DNA of 57,045 nt, from the NCBI GenBank assembly GCA_016928095.1, contig JAFGLL010000028.1:1-57045 (forward strand). The letters are read 5' to 3'. The DNA comes from Thermoplasmatota archaeon (lineage in GTDB: Archaea > Thermoplasmatota > Penumbrarchaeia > Penumbrarchaeales > Penumbrarchaeaceae). Position 1 is the first letter of the stretch. Each line of letters starts with the position of its first letter. The position numbers and the translations under genes are program-made. Below are positions 30,237 through 37,366 of the stretch, piece after piece. The notes below the pieces were generated by a model that worked only from the letters and a program-made list of their open reading frames with translations, ran no database searches and was not told where the DNA came from.

Positions 30237-30424
30237 TCGCAGTCAATCATTTCTTCACTACCCGGCCGGGTGAAGTTATCCCGCAGGATAACGGAACGAG
30301 AGTGCAACGGGGTCGAAGTGAGGCGAATGTCGAACGGAGAAGTCCCTAATTTTCCTGAACCATCAGGACTTGGCGTAGTTTTCAATAACCTTTTCCGTTA
30401 TTTTAGGGGGAGTTCCTTTTTTTT

Positions 30425-30916
30425 TTAAAACTTCCAGCCTTCTTCTCTAAACATATCAATAATATCAAGGAATTCAATATTGTAAGCGTTACAAACGAAT
30501 GGTATCTTGATCTGGTTACCACGAAGTTTTTCTTCTGTGACCGCTATCCTTTTTATCGTCATTAGTGTTCTCTGAGGACTTGTTGTGAGTTCTATTGTAA
30601 GAGCAATGACCCACGGGTCAGCATCAAAGGGTCTATCAACCTCTATCAATGAAGGATACTTCTGGAGTATATCCTTTACAAGTTCGATCTGTCTCTGTGT
30701 AGGCTCAACAAAAAATCTATCCCGACTCTCAGACCATTCCTTCAGTTGGTCGTCAATCCGGCTTATTTCGAGAAATACCTCCTTCGGCGCAAGTAATCGG
30801 CCGTTCCTGATCAACTGCTCTATACGTTCCCAAACGCTTTGATACACATCCATGGGATTGTGTTTGTTCAATTCAACCAATGAGGATGTGTCGATGATAT
30901 AGCAGTTCTCGGTCAT
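30425..30916 (-). CDS. PIN-like putative toxin nuclease (DUF4411 type)
   Basis: A 163-residue protein with the PIN-fold pattern. The N-terminus YIIDTSSLVEL carries the first acidic residue, a Glu of APKEVFLEI near residue 45 the second, and DADPWVIALTI near residue 101 the distal acidic residues. PIN proteins cut RNA and are often toxins. The DUF4411 group is frequently found beside XRE-ImmA/IrrE proteins, as here, where the ATG overlaps the upstream metallopeptidase gene by four bases. It is the last gene of the operon, and the T-run just past its stop on the other strand is A-rich in its own direction, so no terminator is obvious. Confidence 0.75.
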   Translation of the reverse strand: MTENCYIIDTSSLVELNKHNPMDVYQSVWERIEQLIRNGRLLAPKEVFLEISRIDDQLKEWSESRDRFFVEPTQRQIELVKDILQKYPSLIEVDRPFDADPWVIALTIELTTSPQRTLMTIKRIAVTEEKLRGNQIKIPFVCNAYNIEFLDIIDMFREEGWKF

Positions 30917-32079
30917 TTACTCGCCTTCGCCAGCACTTTATCGAAGATCTTTGATTTGATAGAGAGATAATTCAATGCATCCGTGTATGTAATGTGATTG
31001 TGGTCGTAATTATTAGCCACAAGTGAAACGAATTTATTCCCAACCATTGAAAGGCACTTGACATCCGCAGGAATTCCACCAGATTGTTTCTTTTCTCCAT
31101 CTTTTTCTTCCTCATCAGCCTCTTCAGGTTCCTGTGGTATGTACCTCTCAAGCACATTTTTAAATTCAGATTCGGTGATAAAATCGTATTTGAGCATATT
31201 GAACAATAACATTCCCTTGCTCACTTTATATCTCCGGGATATTTTATTCAATGTCTTTGTATCTGTTAGATTCTCTTGGTTTGCTTCAAAAATGGATCTA
31301 GCCATTACTTCAGATAAAAGGAAGGATGAAGAGAACTGATTGCACCAGTACTCGATCTTATTCTGATATGGATTGGTGTAATCTGGAAAATCTATTGCTG
31401 GCTCACCCAGAATAATGTGCGCGAACTCATGCATCAAAGAGAATATTCTGGCCTCGATGGAGTCCTTGGAGCTTAGGACTATAACGTTTGGTGTCTCATC
31501 CGGGAGTGCGAATCCCCTGGCATCCTCCACTGGTATCGAGTCCTGGAAAACAAGTATGTTCAAATCTTCCATCTTATCCCTTAGAAAATTGAACATCTCA
31601 TAGGATGTTTTTAATTCTGTTTGTTTCTTTGTGGTGAATCCAAGTTCTACTCGATACTTATCAGCCAGTGATTTTGGATCATCGGTTATATTTGCTTTCT
31701 TGATCGAAGGCTTCGTTTCGTAATAGATGTTCTTGGATAGCTCTCCGCTGATCTCCTGAAGCATTCTGGCTTTTCTAAGGATCAATATGGTTTTCTTATC
31801 GAACACATCCTTCTTTTGAGGCAGCATACGATAATCCTTGGGTCTTGGTTTTTCGGGTTTTGGGTAAGAAAGAAAGAATGCCGCTAATGGCCGCTTATAA
31901 GCATTTGATAATTCCTTGAGTTGTCGAAGTGTTGGATCCTTTTTTCCAGATTCGATAGAATTAACAACATCCTCGCTGGTCTTCAGTCTTTTAGCCACAT
32001 CTTCAATAGTCCATCCGGAGCTTTCTCTAAGCCACTTGAAGACATCGGGATTTATTTGGGTTGTTATTGAGCTGGGCAT
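30913..32079 (-). CDS. XRE helix-turn-helix / ImmA-IrrE metallopeptidase (antitoxin-like)
   Basis: About 388 residues. An XRE helix-turn-helix is at about 18-67 (SGWTIEDVAKRLKTS, SIESGKKDPTLRQLKEL). A middle region and an ImmA/IrrE zinc peptidase domain follow, with HEFAH near residue 214 and downstream acidic residues. The C-terminal third contains a very acidic patch. Such proteins act as regulators that cleave repressors, or as antitoxins to the neighbouring toxin. ATG 32079 is chosen because GGTGAT lies four bases upstream; a GTG at 32088 that overlaps the preceding stop is the alternative. Its low GC content fits the rest of the island. Confidence 0.85.
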   Translation of the reverse strand: MPSSITTQINPDVFKWLRESSGWTIEDVAKRLKTSEDVVNSIESGKKDPTLRQLKELSNAYKRPLAAFFLSYPKPEKPRPKDYRMLPQKKDVFDKKTILILRKARMLQEISGELSKNIYYETKPSIKKANITDDPKSLADKYRVELGFTTKKQTELKTSYEMFNFLRDKMEDLNILVFQDSIPVEDARGFALPDETPNVIVLSSKDSIEARIFSLMHEFAHIILGEPAIDFPDYTNPYQNKIEYWCNQFSSSFLLSEVMARSIFEANQENLTDTKTLNKISRRYKVSKGMLLFNMLKYDFITESEFKNVLERYIPQEPEEADEEEKDGEKKQSGGIPADVKCLSMVGNKFVSLVANNYDHNHITYTDALNYLSIKSKIFDKVLAKASK

Positions 32080-32084
32080 TTGAA

Positions 32085-32606
32085 TCACCGCTCAAATATA
32101 CTTGATTCATCAGTCTTAATATGAAGATTCAGACATCTTTTAATAAAAAGATTGAGAGCTGAGACAAATTCGTCAGTTATAATAGAATCATCTATTGAAT
32201 TTTTTTCATAGAGGTGGACCCGAATCTCATGTTTCCCGGATTTCAGCCATTCAATGAACTTGCGGACACCGTCTTCCACTTCATAGCTATCTTTTGACCC
32301 ATCCATCTCGGATACTACTTGCTGTGATAATTCTTGCTTTGTCTCTTTGTGTGATAATAATAACTTTTGTTGAGATGTATCCTTTGATTCCTGGATCATG
32401 TCATAGGTTTCTTTATTAGTGCTTATACCCAATAGAATTCTGATCTTCTTGGTTTCTTCAAGAGATTCATATATTGCATAAAAACCACTGGAGTAGAAAT
32501 AGCCAACAAGACAATCGAAGAAAAAGGTATGATAAATTAATTCAGAGAATCTCTTTTGCAGACTCTGGCCTTCTTCATTCGTTATGAATGTGAGATCCAT
32601 CGTCAT
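32085..32606 (-). pseudogene. Shortened PLD-domain/helicase protein, N-terminal part only
   Basis: The 173-residue frame begins like the phospholipase-D-like N-terminal domain that precedes large SNF2-type helicases of defence islands (FITNEEGQSLQKRF, FFDCLVGYFYSSGFY, IRILLGISTN, DGVRKFIEWLKSG). Those proteins are usually about 1000 residues. Here the PLD catalytic HxK part and the whole helicase are missing. After residue about 138 the sequence turns into an unrelated 35-residue tail that still ends in a stop coupled to the next gene. This looks like an in-frame internal deletion joining the first and last parts of the original gene. Whether the remnant is still made and useful is unknown. 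The start codon overlaps the upstream small gene by four bases. Confidence 0.6.
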
Positions 32607-32743
32607 TTCTTTTCCTCTCCCAACTGCTCTTCCATCATTATCTCGAATTGCCTTGATACAATTAATCCTTTCTTCTTGCAGTATTCTCTGTATTTATCAT
32701 AAATATACTTATCGACATTTAGTGTTACGTTCTTTGATGGCAT
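32603..32743 (-). CDS. 46-residue ribbon-helix-helix protein
   Basis: A short gene starting at ATG 32743 and reading MPSKNVTLNVDKYIYDKYRE at its N-terminus. The beta strand KNVTLNV, first helix IYDKYREYCKKKG and second helix SRQFEIMMEEQLGEEKK match a minimal ribbon-helix-helix DNA-binding or antitoxin protein. It is first in the island operon, and its TGA overlaps the next start (ATGA). A TATA-like GATATAAATA on the minus strand (about 32778-32788) lies 40 bases upstream, directly next to the inverted-repeat copy at 32793-32805, which would be a natural site for autoregulation. That last point is inference. Confidence 0.7.
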   Translation of the reverse strand: MPSKNVTLNVDKYIYDKYREYCKKKGLIVSRQFEIMMEEQLGEEKK

Positions 32744-32844
32744 ACTATCACATTGCATCCCACATATTCTTATTGTTATTTATTTATATCTTAGGAACTC
32801 CCCCTCACATTGTTCTTGATTATTTTGATCGAGCGTCAACGAGC

Positions 32845-32938
32845 CATTTAACGGTCGCGGGATTGCGAAGTCGACCCGAAGGGTCGATTTGAGTCCAGCA
32901 AACTTCTTTTCGCGAACCGGATAGCCGCGAGTTAAATG
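32845..32938. ncRNA. Candidate structured RNA element
   Basis: A GC-richer block in AT-rich DNA that folds well on paper. The outer stem is CATTTAAC (32845-32852) with GTTAAATG (32931-32938), continuing after a bulge as CGCGG (32856-32860) with CCGCG (32925-32929). An inner helix is GCGAAG (32865-32870) with TTTCGC (32908-32913). A perfect 7-bp hairpin TCGACCC-GAA-GGGTCGA fills 32871-32887. A second small GAA-loop hairpin, GTCCGAAGGAC, follows at 32940-32950. It is not a tRNA. Strand and function are unknown. Confidence 0.4.
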
Positions 32939-32980
32939 AGTCCGAAGGACCTTTCAAATTAAGAGTTTTTGTTCATTCCG

Positions 32981-33472
32981 TTACCTAGGTAGGTCATTCA
33001 AACCAATTATTTTGCAGCCTTTACTTTTATAGTATTCTATCATTTCAGGAATTTTCTTCATACTCCAACTGGTAATGCAATCTGATAAAACAGTAACTTC
33101 ATAATCTGATTTACGTAAATTAAAACAAGTTGATTTGACACAAATAGTAGCGTCTCCTCCGGCTATGTAGAATTCATCTATTTTATTTTTATTAATAAAG
33201 TTTACAAATTCTTCACATGTTAATGCGCTTCCTTTGTATTTTGTAAAAATATTTTTTGATACTATTTTTAAGTCTGAAGCTAATTTAGATCCTTCTGTAT
33301 TGTGTTTAAAAAGTTTCGCGCCTTCTGATAAATTTTCATGCCTTATATAAATGATCTGAAGTTTATTATTAACTGCCCAATCAATGGATTTATTTATATT
33401 GTCAATTACTTCTTTGTAATTCTTTGGTGTATCATTTTGAATATCTATTATTACTAAAGCGTTTTTCCCCAT
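32981..33472 (-). CDS. Isochorismatase-like cysteine hydrolase
   Basis: About 163 residues of the isochorismatase/nicotinamidase fold. The catalytic Asp is in ALVIIDIQND (residues 5-14). The Lys is in the FTKYKGSALT segment near residue 79. The nucleophile Cys is in GGDATICVKSTCFNL near residue 112. Substrates in the family include nicotinamide, isochorismate, ureidoacrylate and N-carbamoyl compounds; I cannot choose one. ATG 33472 is preferred to an upstream ATG at 33487 because the TATA box ATTTATATAT at about 33495-33505 is 28 bases before it (leaderless). The gene is very AT-rich, unlike the main chromosome, so it probably came with the island. Confidence 0.85.
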   Translation of the reverse strand: MGKNALVIIDIQNDTPKNYKEVIDNINKSIDWAVNNKLQIIYIRHENLSEGAKLFKHNTEGSKLASDLKIVSKNIFTKYKGSALTCEEFVNFINKNKIDEFYIAGGDATICVKSTCFNLRKSDYEVTVLSDCITSWSMKKIPEMIEYYKSKGCKIIGLNDLPR

Positions 33473-33688
33473 ATAAAACAAAAACAATTAATCATATATA
33501 AATATTAGCATGTAGAAGGAACGAACAAAAAATTCATTTAACTCCTATTAATCGAAAATCCCTTTCCTGCCAGTTTGGGAACGCCTCCAAAGTTCTTTTC
33601 CTATTCCTTAGATTCTGGTAATACCCTTCTCGATGATCTCTCTTTCCATCTTTGGTCACCTGGAAGTTCTTACAATTATAACTTACTA

Positions 33689-34186
33689 TCAATGGGCATT
33701 TCCGATGGTTTTGAAGATCTTCTGGGTCTTGGCTTTTGATCCGAATATGGTAGATCCGGTCTCACTGGTAAAATAATAGGATCTATCATCCATCACAAAT
33801 CTGATCCAGGGTATCATTCCATTTCTTAATTTGTGCACTCCTTCCCATTCTATCAAGGTTTTACTTCTTGGAAACCGTTTTTCTATCACATCCAGATTAT
33901 GTTCTGAAAGAAAGATCACATCATCACCTTTATCCACAAGCCATCCGGCACCTTCCCATGGGAAGAATTTCCATATCTTTTTATAACGTTCCTCATCACA
34001 ATATTTGATGGGAAAATAATTTCTTGGAGCTTGATCTATCTTCGATAATTTTAAAGTGTTCAGGAGGATCCTTCCTCGTACTCTTTTACGGTCTACATAT
34101 GAAATTATCGCATACGAAATTAAATAAGAATTAAATAATAATAGGACCCATAAATAAAATATCATTTGCAGTATGTGATATCCCAT
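33689..34186 (-). CDS. Small membrane-anchored protein of unknown function
   Basis: A 165-residue protein with one N-terminal hydrophobic helix at about residues 5-29 (ILQMIFYLWVLLLFNSYLIS...) and a basic, aromatic-rich soluble part that should be cytoplasmic by the positive-inside rule (VDRKRVRGR follows the helix). No family is recognised. It is AT-rich and is the last gene of the accessory island. The 216 bases between it and the isochorismatase gene hold a fragment of an open frame, described under findings, and no intact gene. Confidence 0.6.
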   Translation of the reverse strand: MGYHILQMIFYLWVLLLFNSYLISYAIISYVDRKRVRGRILLNTLKLSKIDQAPRNYFPIKYCDEERYKKIWKFFPWEGAGWLVDKGDDVIFLSEHNLDVIEKRFPRSKTLIEWEGVHKLRNGMIPWIRFVMDDRSYYFTSETGSTIFGSKAKTQKIFKTIGNAH

Positions 34187-34526
34187 GACATTCCCTCTTC
34201 AATTTCTTTTCATCACAGGACAATAGTATTGGGGATAGAATAAACTATCTCATCCCGACCACCGGCAGATGATCCACAGACCCACCGGAGCCGCTCCTTC
34301 ATGCACGTTCGGGAGAAATGGTCGATGATATCTTGTTTTCCTTTCAGTGCAGATGGGCGTCCTGCTGACGGAATGTGTGGCGTTCGACCCCTGGTCTCTC
34401 CTTCCGGTACCCTCGATGGGTTCAAATTAAATTTTTTTGAGATCCGGGCCTCCGTCAAGGTTTGCCTTTATAAACAGTCTGGTGGGGATTAAATATGTTT
34501 TGGACCTATATGTTTCCGGGGATAGT
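34187..34526. other. Intergenic stretch at the right edge of the AT-rich island
   Basis: No gene is seen here. Base composition changes from AT-rich to the chromosomal level at about 34250. A short hairpin GATAG-aataaa-CTATC lies near 34234-34249. A T-run is at about 34432-34438. Two TATA-like elements (CTTTATAAAC at 34466-34475, ATTAAATATG at 34488-34497) precede the next gene. No tRNA or repeat marks an attachment site. Confidence 0.4.
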
Positions 34527-34784
34527 ATGGCCGACGAAGATAATCCGTTCATGGTCTCCCCCAAGCCGGTCAAGAACGATCAGGAAAGAACCGTGAGCTT
34601 CGGTACGGATGAGGAAGTATCGTTCATGGTCGCTCCCGGGGGGATCAAGGAAAGAGGCGAACAGCCGATGGAAGAGACCCGGAGACCGAACTGGGAACGC
34701 TCCGGAACACCCGTGTGGGATAAGAAGAACGTGAATGTCGACAACCCAGATTACGAGGTTGTGGAGCACGGGAAGGACCAATGA
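34527..34784 (+). CDS. Small acidic protein of unknown function
   Basis: An 85-residue hydrophilic protein without a membrane segment or signal. It contains an internal near-repeat, NPFMVSPKPV (about residues 6-15) and VSFMVAPGGI (about 35-44). The rest is charged and probably disordered, with Trp-containing PNWERSG and TPVWDKKN segments near the end. No family is recognised. ATG 34527 is preferred over an upstream frame opening because two TATA-like elements lie 30-60 bases before it and the encoded upstream part is not protein-like. Confidence 0.6.
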   Translation: MADEDNPFMVSPKPVKNDQERTVSFGTDEEVSFMVAPGGIKERGEQPMEETRRPNWERSGTPVWDKKNVNVDNPDYEVVEHGKDQ

Positions 34785-34847
34785 GATAGTGGTATTCATA
34801 CTCGGCAGGTCGATCCTGCAGCATTCGTTCAGCCTAAGCTGAGAGGT

Positions 34848-37154
34848 TCATTCTTCTTTCCGATCTCCCGTGAGAACTGCTCTGATCTCCCTTGCCTTCC
34901 TGCTGCCGATACCCTCGACATCGGTGAGTTCCTTCTCGCTGGCGGTGAAGACCTTTTCAAGGGAACCGAAATGCGATATCAGTTTTCCGGCGAGCACGTT
35001 GGATATACCGGGGAGACCGGAGAGTGTGCATATCTGGACCTCCCGGAGGTCGCTCTTCTTTGCATGACCGGACCTGTGGGGTCTTTTTTCCTTCTTTTCC
35101 CGCCTTGCCAGGGCCATCAGGAACTCCGCTGTCTCTTCCGGTCCGGTGGTGAACATCACCGGTATGTTGTAATCCACGGTGATCGATGCGAGGGCTCCGA
35201 AGAGAGCGTTCCTCTTGATATTTCGCCGGTTGAACGGATCGTCCCCCTCGATCACCATCATCGGCCTCTCGAAGTTCTCCCTCAACCTTGTCACCTGGTC
35301 GAACAACCTGCCGTCGACCAGTGAATCCGAGAGGTCCTGGGCGGTCTTCCTCTCCACCACCAGTCTGTCGGATATCCTGTAATCCCCCTCTCCCAGGGGG
35401 AGGGGTTTGACCTTGAAACCGCCCCTTATGAGTTCCTCCACGACCGAGGAGGGCATCTCTCTCTGGTCCACCTCTATCGAACCCCCATCACCCTCAGATA
35501 TCCTTACGACCTCGTCCGAGAACGCATCGAGGGTGGCGGGTGCCTGCTGATCGTTCCGTGTTTTTTCCTCGATGTCCGACCTTTTGGAGGGGATCGGCCT
35601 GGTGCTGAGCATCCGTCTGAGCGACAGGAGCTGCCTCTCCATCTTGATCTCCTTGTCCCTGGCGGAGAAGGAATATGATATGTCCCGGGTCTCCCTCGAC
35701 ATCAGGACAATGACCTTCCCCGCTGAATGACGTCCTGTCCTACCCCTCCTCTGTATCGTTCTGATCTCGGAGGGTATGGGTTCGTAGAAGATGACCAGAT
35801 CGGCACCGGGTATATCGAGGCCTTCCTCCGCAACGGAGGTTGCTATCAGCACGTTGAAAATGCCATCCCTGAACCCGTCCAGCAACTCCCTCTGCTTCTT
35901 CTGCGAAAGCCCCTGGTCCTCTCCCCTGCTTGCCTGTCCGACGAACCGGACCGGTTTGATCCCTATATCTGAATACTTCTCCAGCCTCTCGAGGACCAGG
36001 GAAGCGGTGTCCCGGTAATGGGTGAAAGTGATTATCCTGGCGGCCGGGTCCTCCCGAAGCTTCTGTCTCACATATCTCTCAAGGGCGTCCACTTTCGGAG
36101 GGTTGTCCAATCTGAGAGCTGCAGCCATGTTCAGGGAGGTATTGAAGAGTCCATCGGATACCACGCTTTTTGTTGCTTTCGAGCAGTCCGGGCGCGATGT
36201 CTCCTTGAGGAGGCGGTCCATGTACTGATAGAGTGCTTCGGCACCCTGGGTCTCGGCGAGCTCCAGGGCGTGCGCGACCTTCATGGCCTGAGCCTGAATG
36301 GATATCGCCTGGAATAGCGGACCGCTGTCGGGTCCCCCTCTGGAGATGATCTCCCTGACCCTGCCTCCTGCTGCCAGCAGTTCCTTCACGGAAGGGACTG
36401 CCCCTTTCCTGAGCACCCCCATCCTCTGCAGCTTGCTTGTTCTGTACAGGAACATTCGCTCCAGGACGGATATGAGGGACCTCATACCCTGCGAAACCTC
36501 CACCTTGACCATCTGGACATCCATGTCCTGGATGTAGGGTTTGACATCGGGGTCGGAATCCACCCTCACCTCGATGTTCTCGATGCCCAGATCACTGCAG
36601 ACCTGGTATATCCTGGAGATATCATGACCGGGAGAGGCTGTCAGACCGAGTGTGGAGCCCAGGGGATCTATCCTGAAGAACATCTCGGCAATGAAGACGT
36701 ACGGGTAATCTCCAACGGCCCTGTGGGCCTCATCGAAGACAATGGTCCTGTACCTTGAAATGTCCAGCTCACCTGATATGATGTCGTTCTTGACGACCTG
36801 GGGAGTTGATACCATCACCTGGACCCCTTCGTAGGATTCTTTCCTTTTCGCGGGGGTCACCTCTCCGGTGAGCATTCCCACGGAAACACCCTCGAGATGT
36901 TCTCCGAGGAAACGATGGTGCTGCTCCACAAGGGGTTTGGTAGGTGCCAGCATGAGCACTGCCCCTTCACCCTGGTGGATCCTTTCGGCTATCATGATCA
37001 ATGCCACCACGGTCTTTCCCAGACCGGTGGGCAGGACCACCAGTGTCGGCTTGCTCAGGGCCCTGGATGCGATAGTGACCTGGTACTCCCTTTTCAGGAT
37101 GGACCCTTTCCTGATCAGGGGGTGTTCGAAATATTCTTCCATGTCAGGGTTCAC
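34848..37154 (-). CDS. hef: Hef helicase-nuclease (FANCM/XPF family)
   Basis: Processes stalled replication forks and branched DNA; works as a dimer and binds PCNA in other archaea. The 768 residues hold a superfamily 2 helicase (PTGLGKT near 42, FDEAHRA near 140, GLTASPG, and GRTGRHS near 460) and an XPF nuclease ([18 protein letters not shown], catalytic ERK at 601-603). A C-terminal tandem helix-hairpin-helix follows ([12 protein letters not shown] and [12 protein letters not shown]). All key residues are present. Translation starts at GTG 37154, 25 bases after a minus-strand TATATATAATATC element (37174-37184); ATG 37142 is the alternative. The 212 bases upstream contain no gene, only a 9-bp inverted repeat (37220-37228 and 37285-37293). 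Confidence 0.95.
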   Translation of the reverse strand: MNPDMEEYFEHPLIRKGSILKREYQVTIASRALSKPTLVVLPTGLGKTVVALIMIAERIHQGEGAVLMLAPTKPLVEQHHRFLGEHLEGVSVGMLTGEVTPAKRKESYEGVQVMVSTPQVVKNDIISGELDISRYRTIVFDEAHRAVGDYPYVFIAEMFFRIDPLGSTLGLTASPGHDISRIYQVCSDLGIENIEVRVDSDPDVKPYIQDMDVQMVKVEVSQGMRSLISVLERMFLYRTSKLQRMGVLRKGAVPSVKELLAAGGRVREIISRGGPDSGPLFQAISIQAQAMKVAHALELAETQGAEALYQYMDRLLKETSRPDCSKATKSVVSDGLFNTSLNMAAALRLDNPPKVDALERYVRQKLREDPAARIITFTHYRDTASLVLERLEKYSDIGIKPVRFVGQASRGEDQGLSQKKQRELLDGFRDGIFNVLIATSVAEEGLDIPGADLVIFYEPIPSEIRTIQRRGRTGRHSAGKVIVLMSRETRDISYSFSARDKEIKMERQLLSLRRMLSTRPIPSKRSDIEEKTRNDQQAPATLDAFSDEVVRISEGDGGSIEVDQREMPSSVVEELIRGGFKVKPLPLGEGDYRISDRLVVERKTAQDLSDSLVDGRLFDQVTRLRENFERPMMVIEGDDPFNRRNIKRNALFGALASITVDYNIPVMFTTGPEETAEFLMALARREKKEKRPHRSGHAKKSDLREVQICTLSGLPGISNVLAGKLISHFGSLEKVFTASEKELTDVEGIGSRKAREIRAVLTGDRKEE

Positions 37155-37366
37155 GGGCCTTCACCTGTGTTGATATTATATATACCATCTCAGGGAGAGG
37201 AGCGAATGTGCCTTCGGGACCTCTCCCGTGAACCATCCCGGACCGTCTGCCCCGGCAACGACCGATCGCACATATGAAAGAACCCGGGAGAGGTTTACAA
37301 GATGTTGATCGAGGGGATCAGCGGATGACAACGGAGAGTCCCATTCACGCCGGTCCGGAAGAGGTA

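Larger units (their letters stand above)
30405..32805. mobile_element. Putative cassette bounded by 13-bp inverted repeats
   Basis: AGGGGGAGTTCCT at 30405-30417 recurs as its exact reverse complement at 32793-32805, both copies pointing inward. The 2.4-kb interval holds four co-directional genes coupled by 4-base overlaps or near contact and is much richer in A and T than the DNA to the left. I see no transposase and no clear target-site duplication, so mobility is inference. The right copy lies directly upstream of the TATA box of the operon, so it could also be a regulatory site. The left copy adjoins a run of ten T residues (30417-30426). Confidence 0.45.

Noticed and set aside
30237..30424. 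Search for a tRNA or direct repeat as an attachment site at the island's left edge
   Set aside because: Only the inverted repeat and a T-run are present; no tRNA and no matching direct repeat at the right edge near 34250.
34220..34231. ACAATAGTATTG, similar to the operator boxes at 40491-40570
   Set aside because: It matches only 8 bases, lacks the TGYR end and is isolated; an 8-mer is expected about once or twice in the window.
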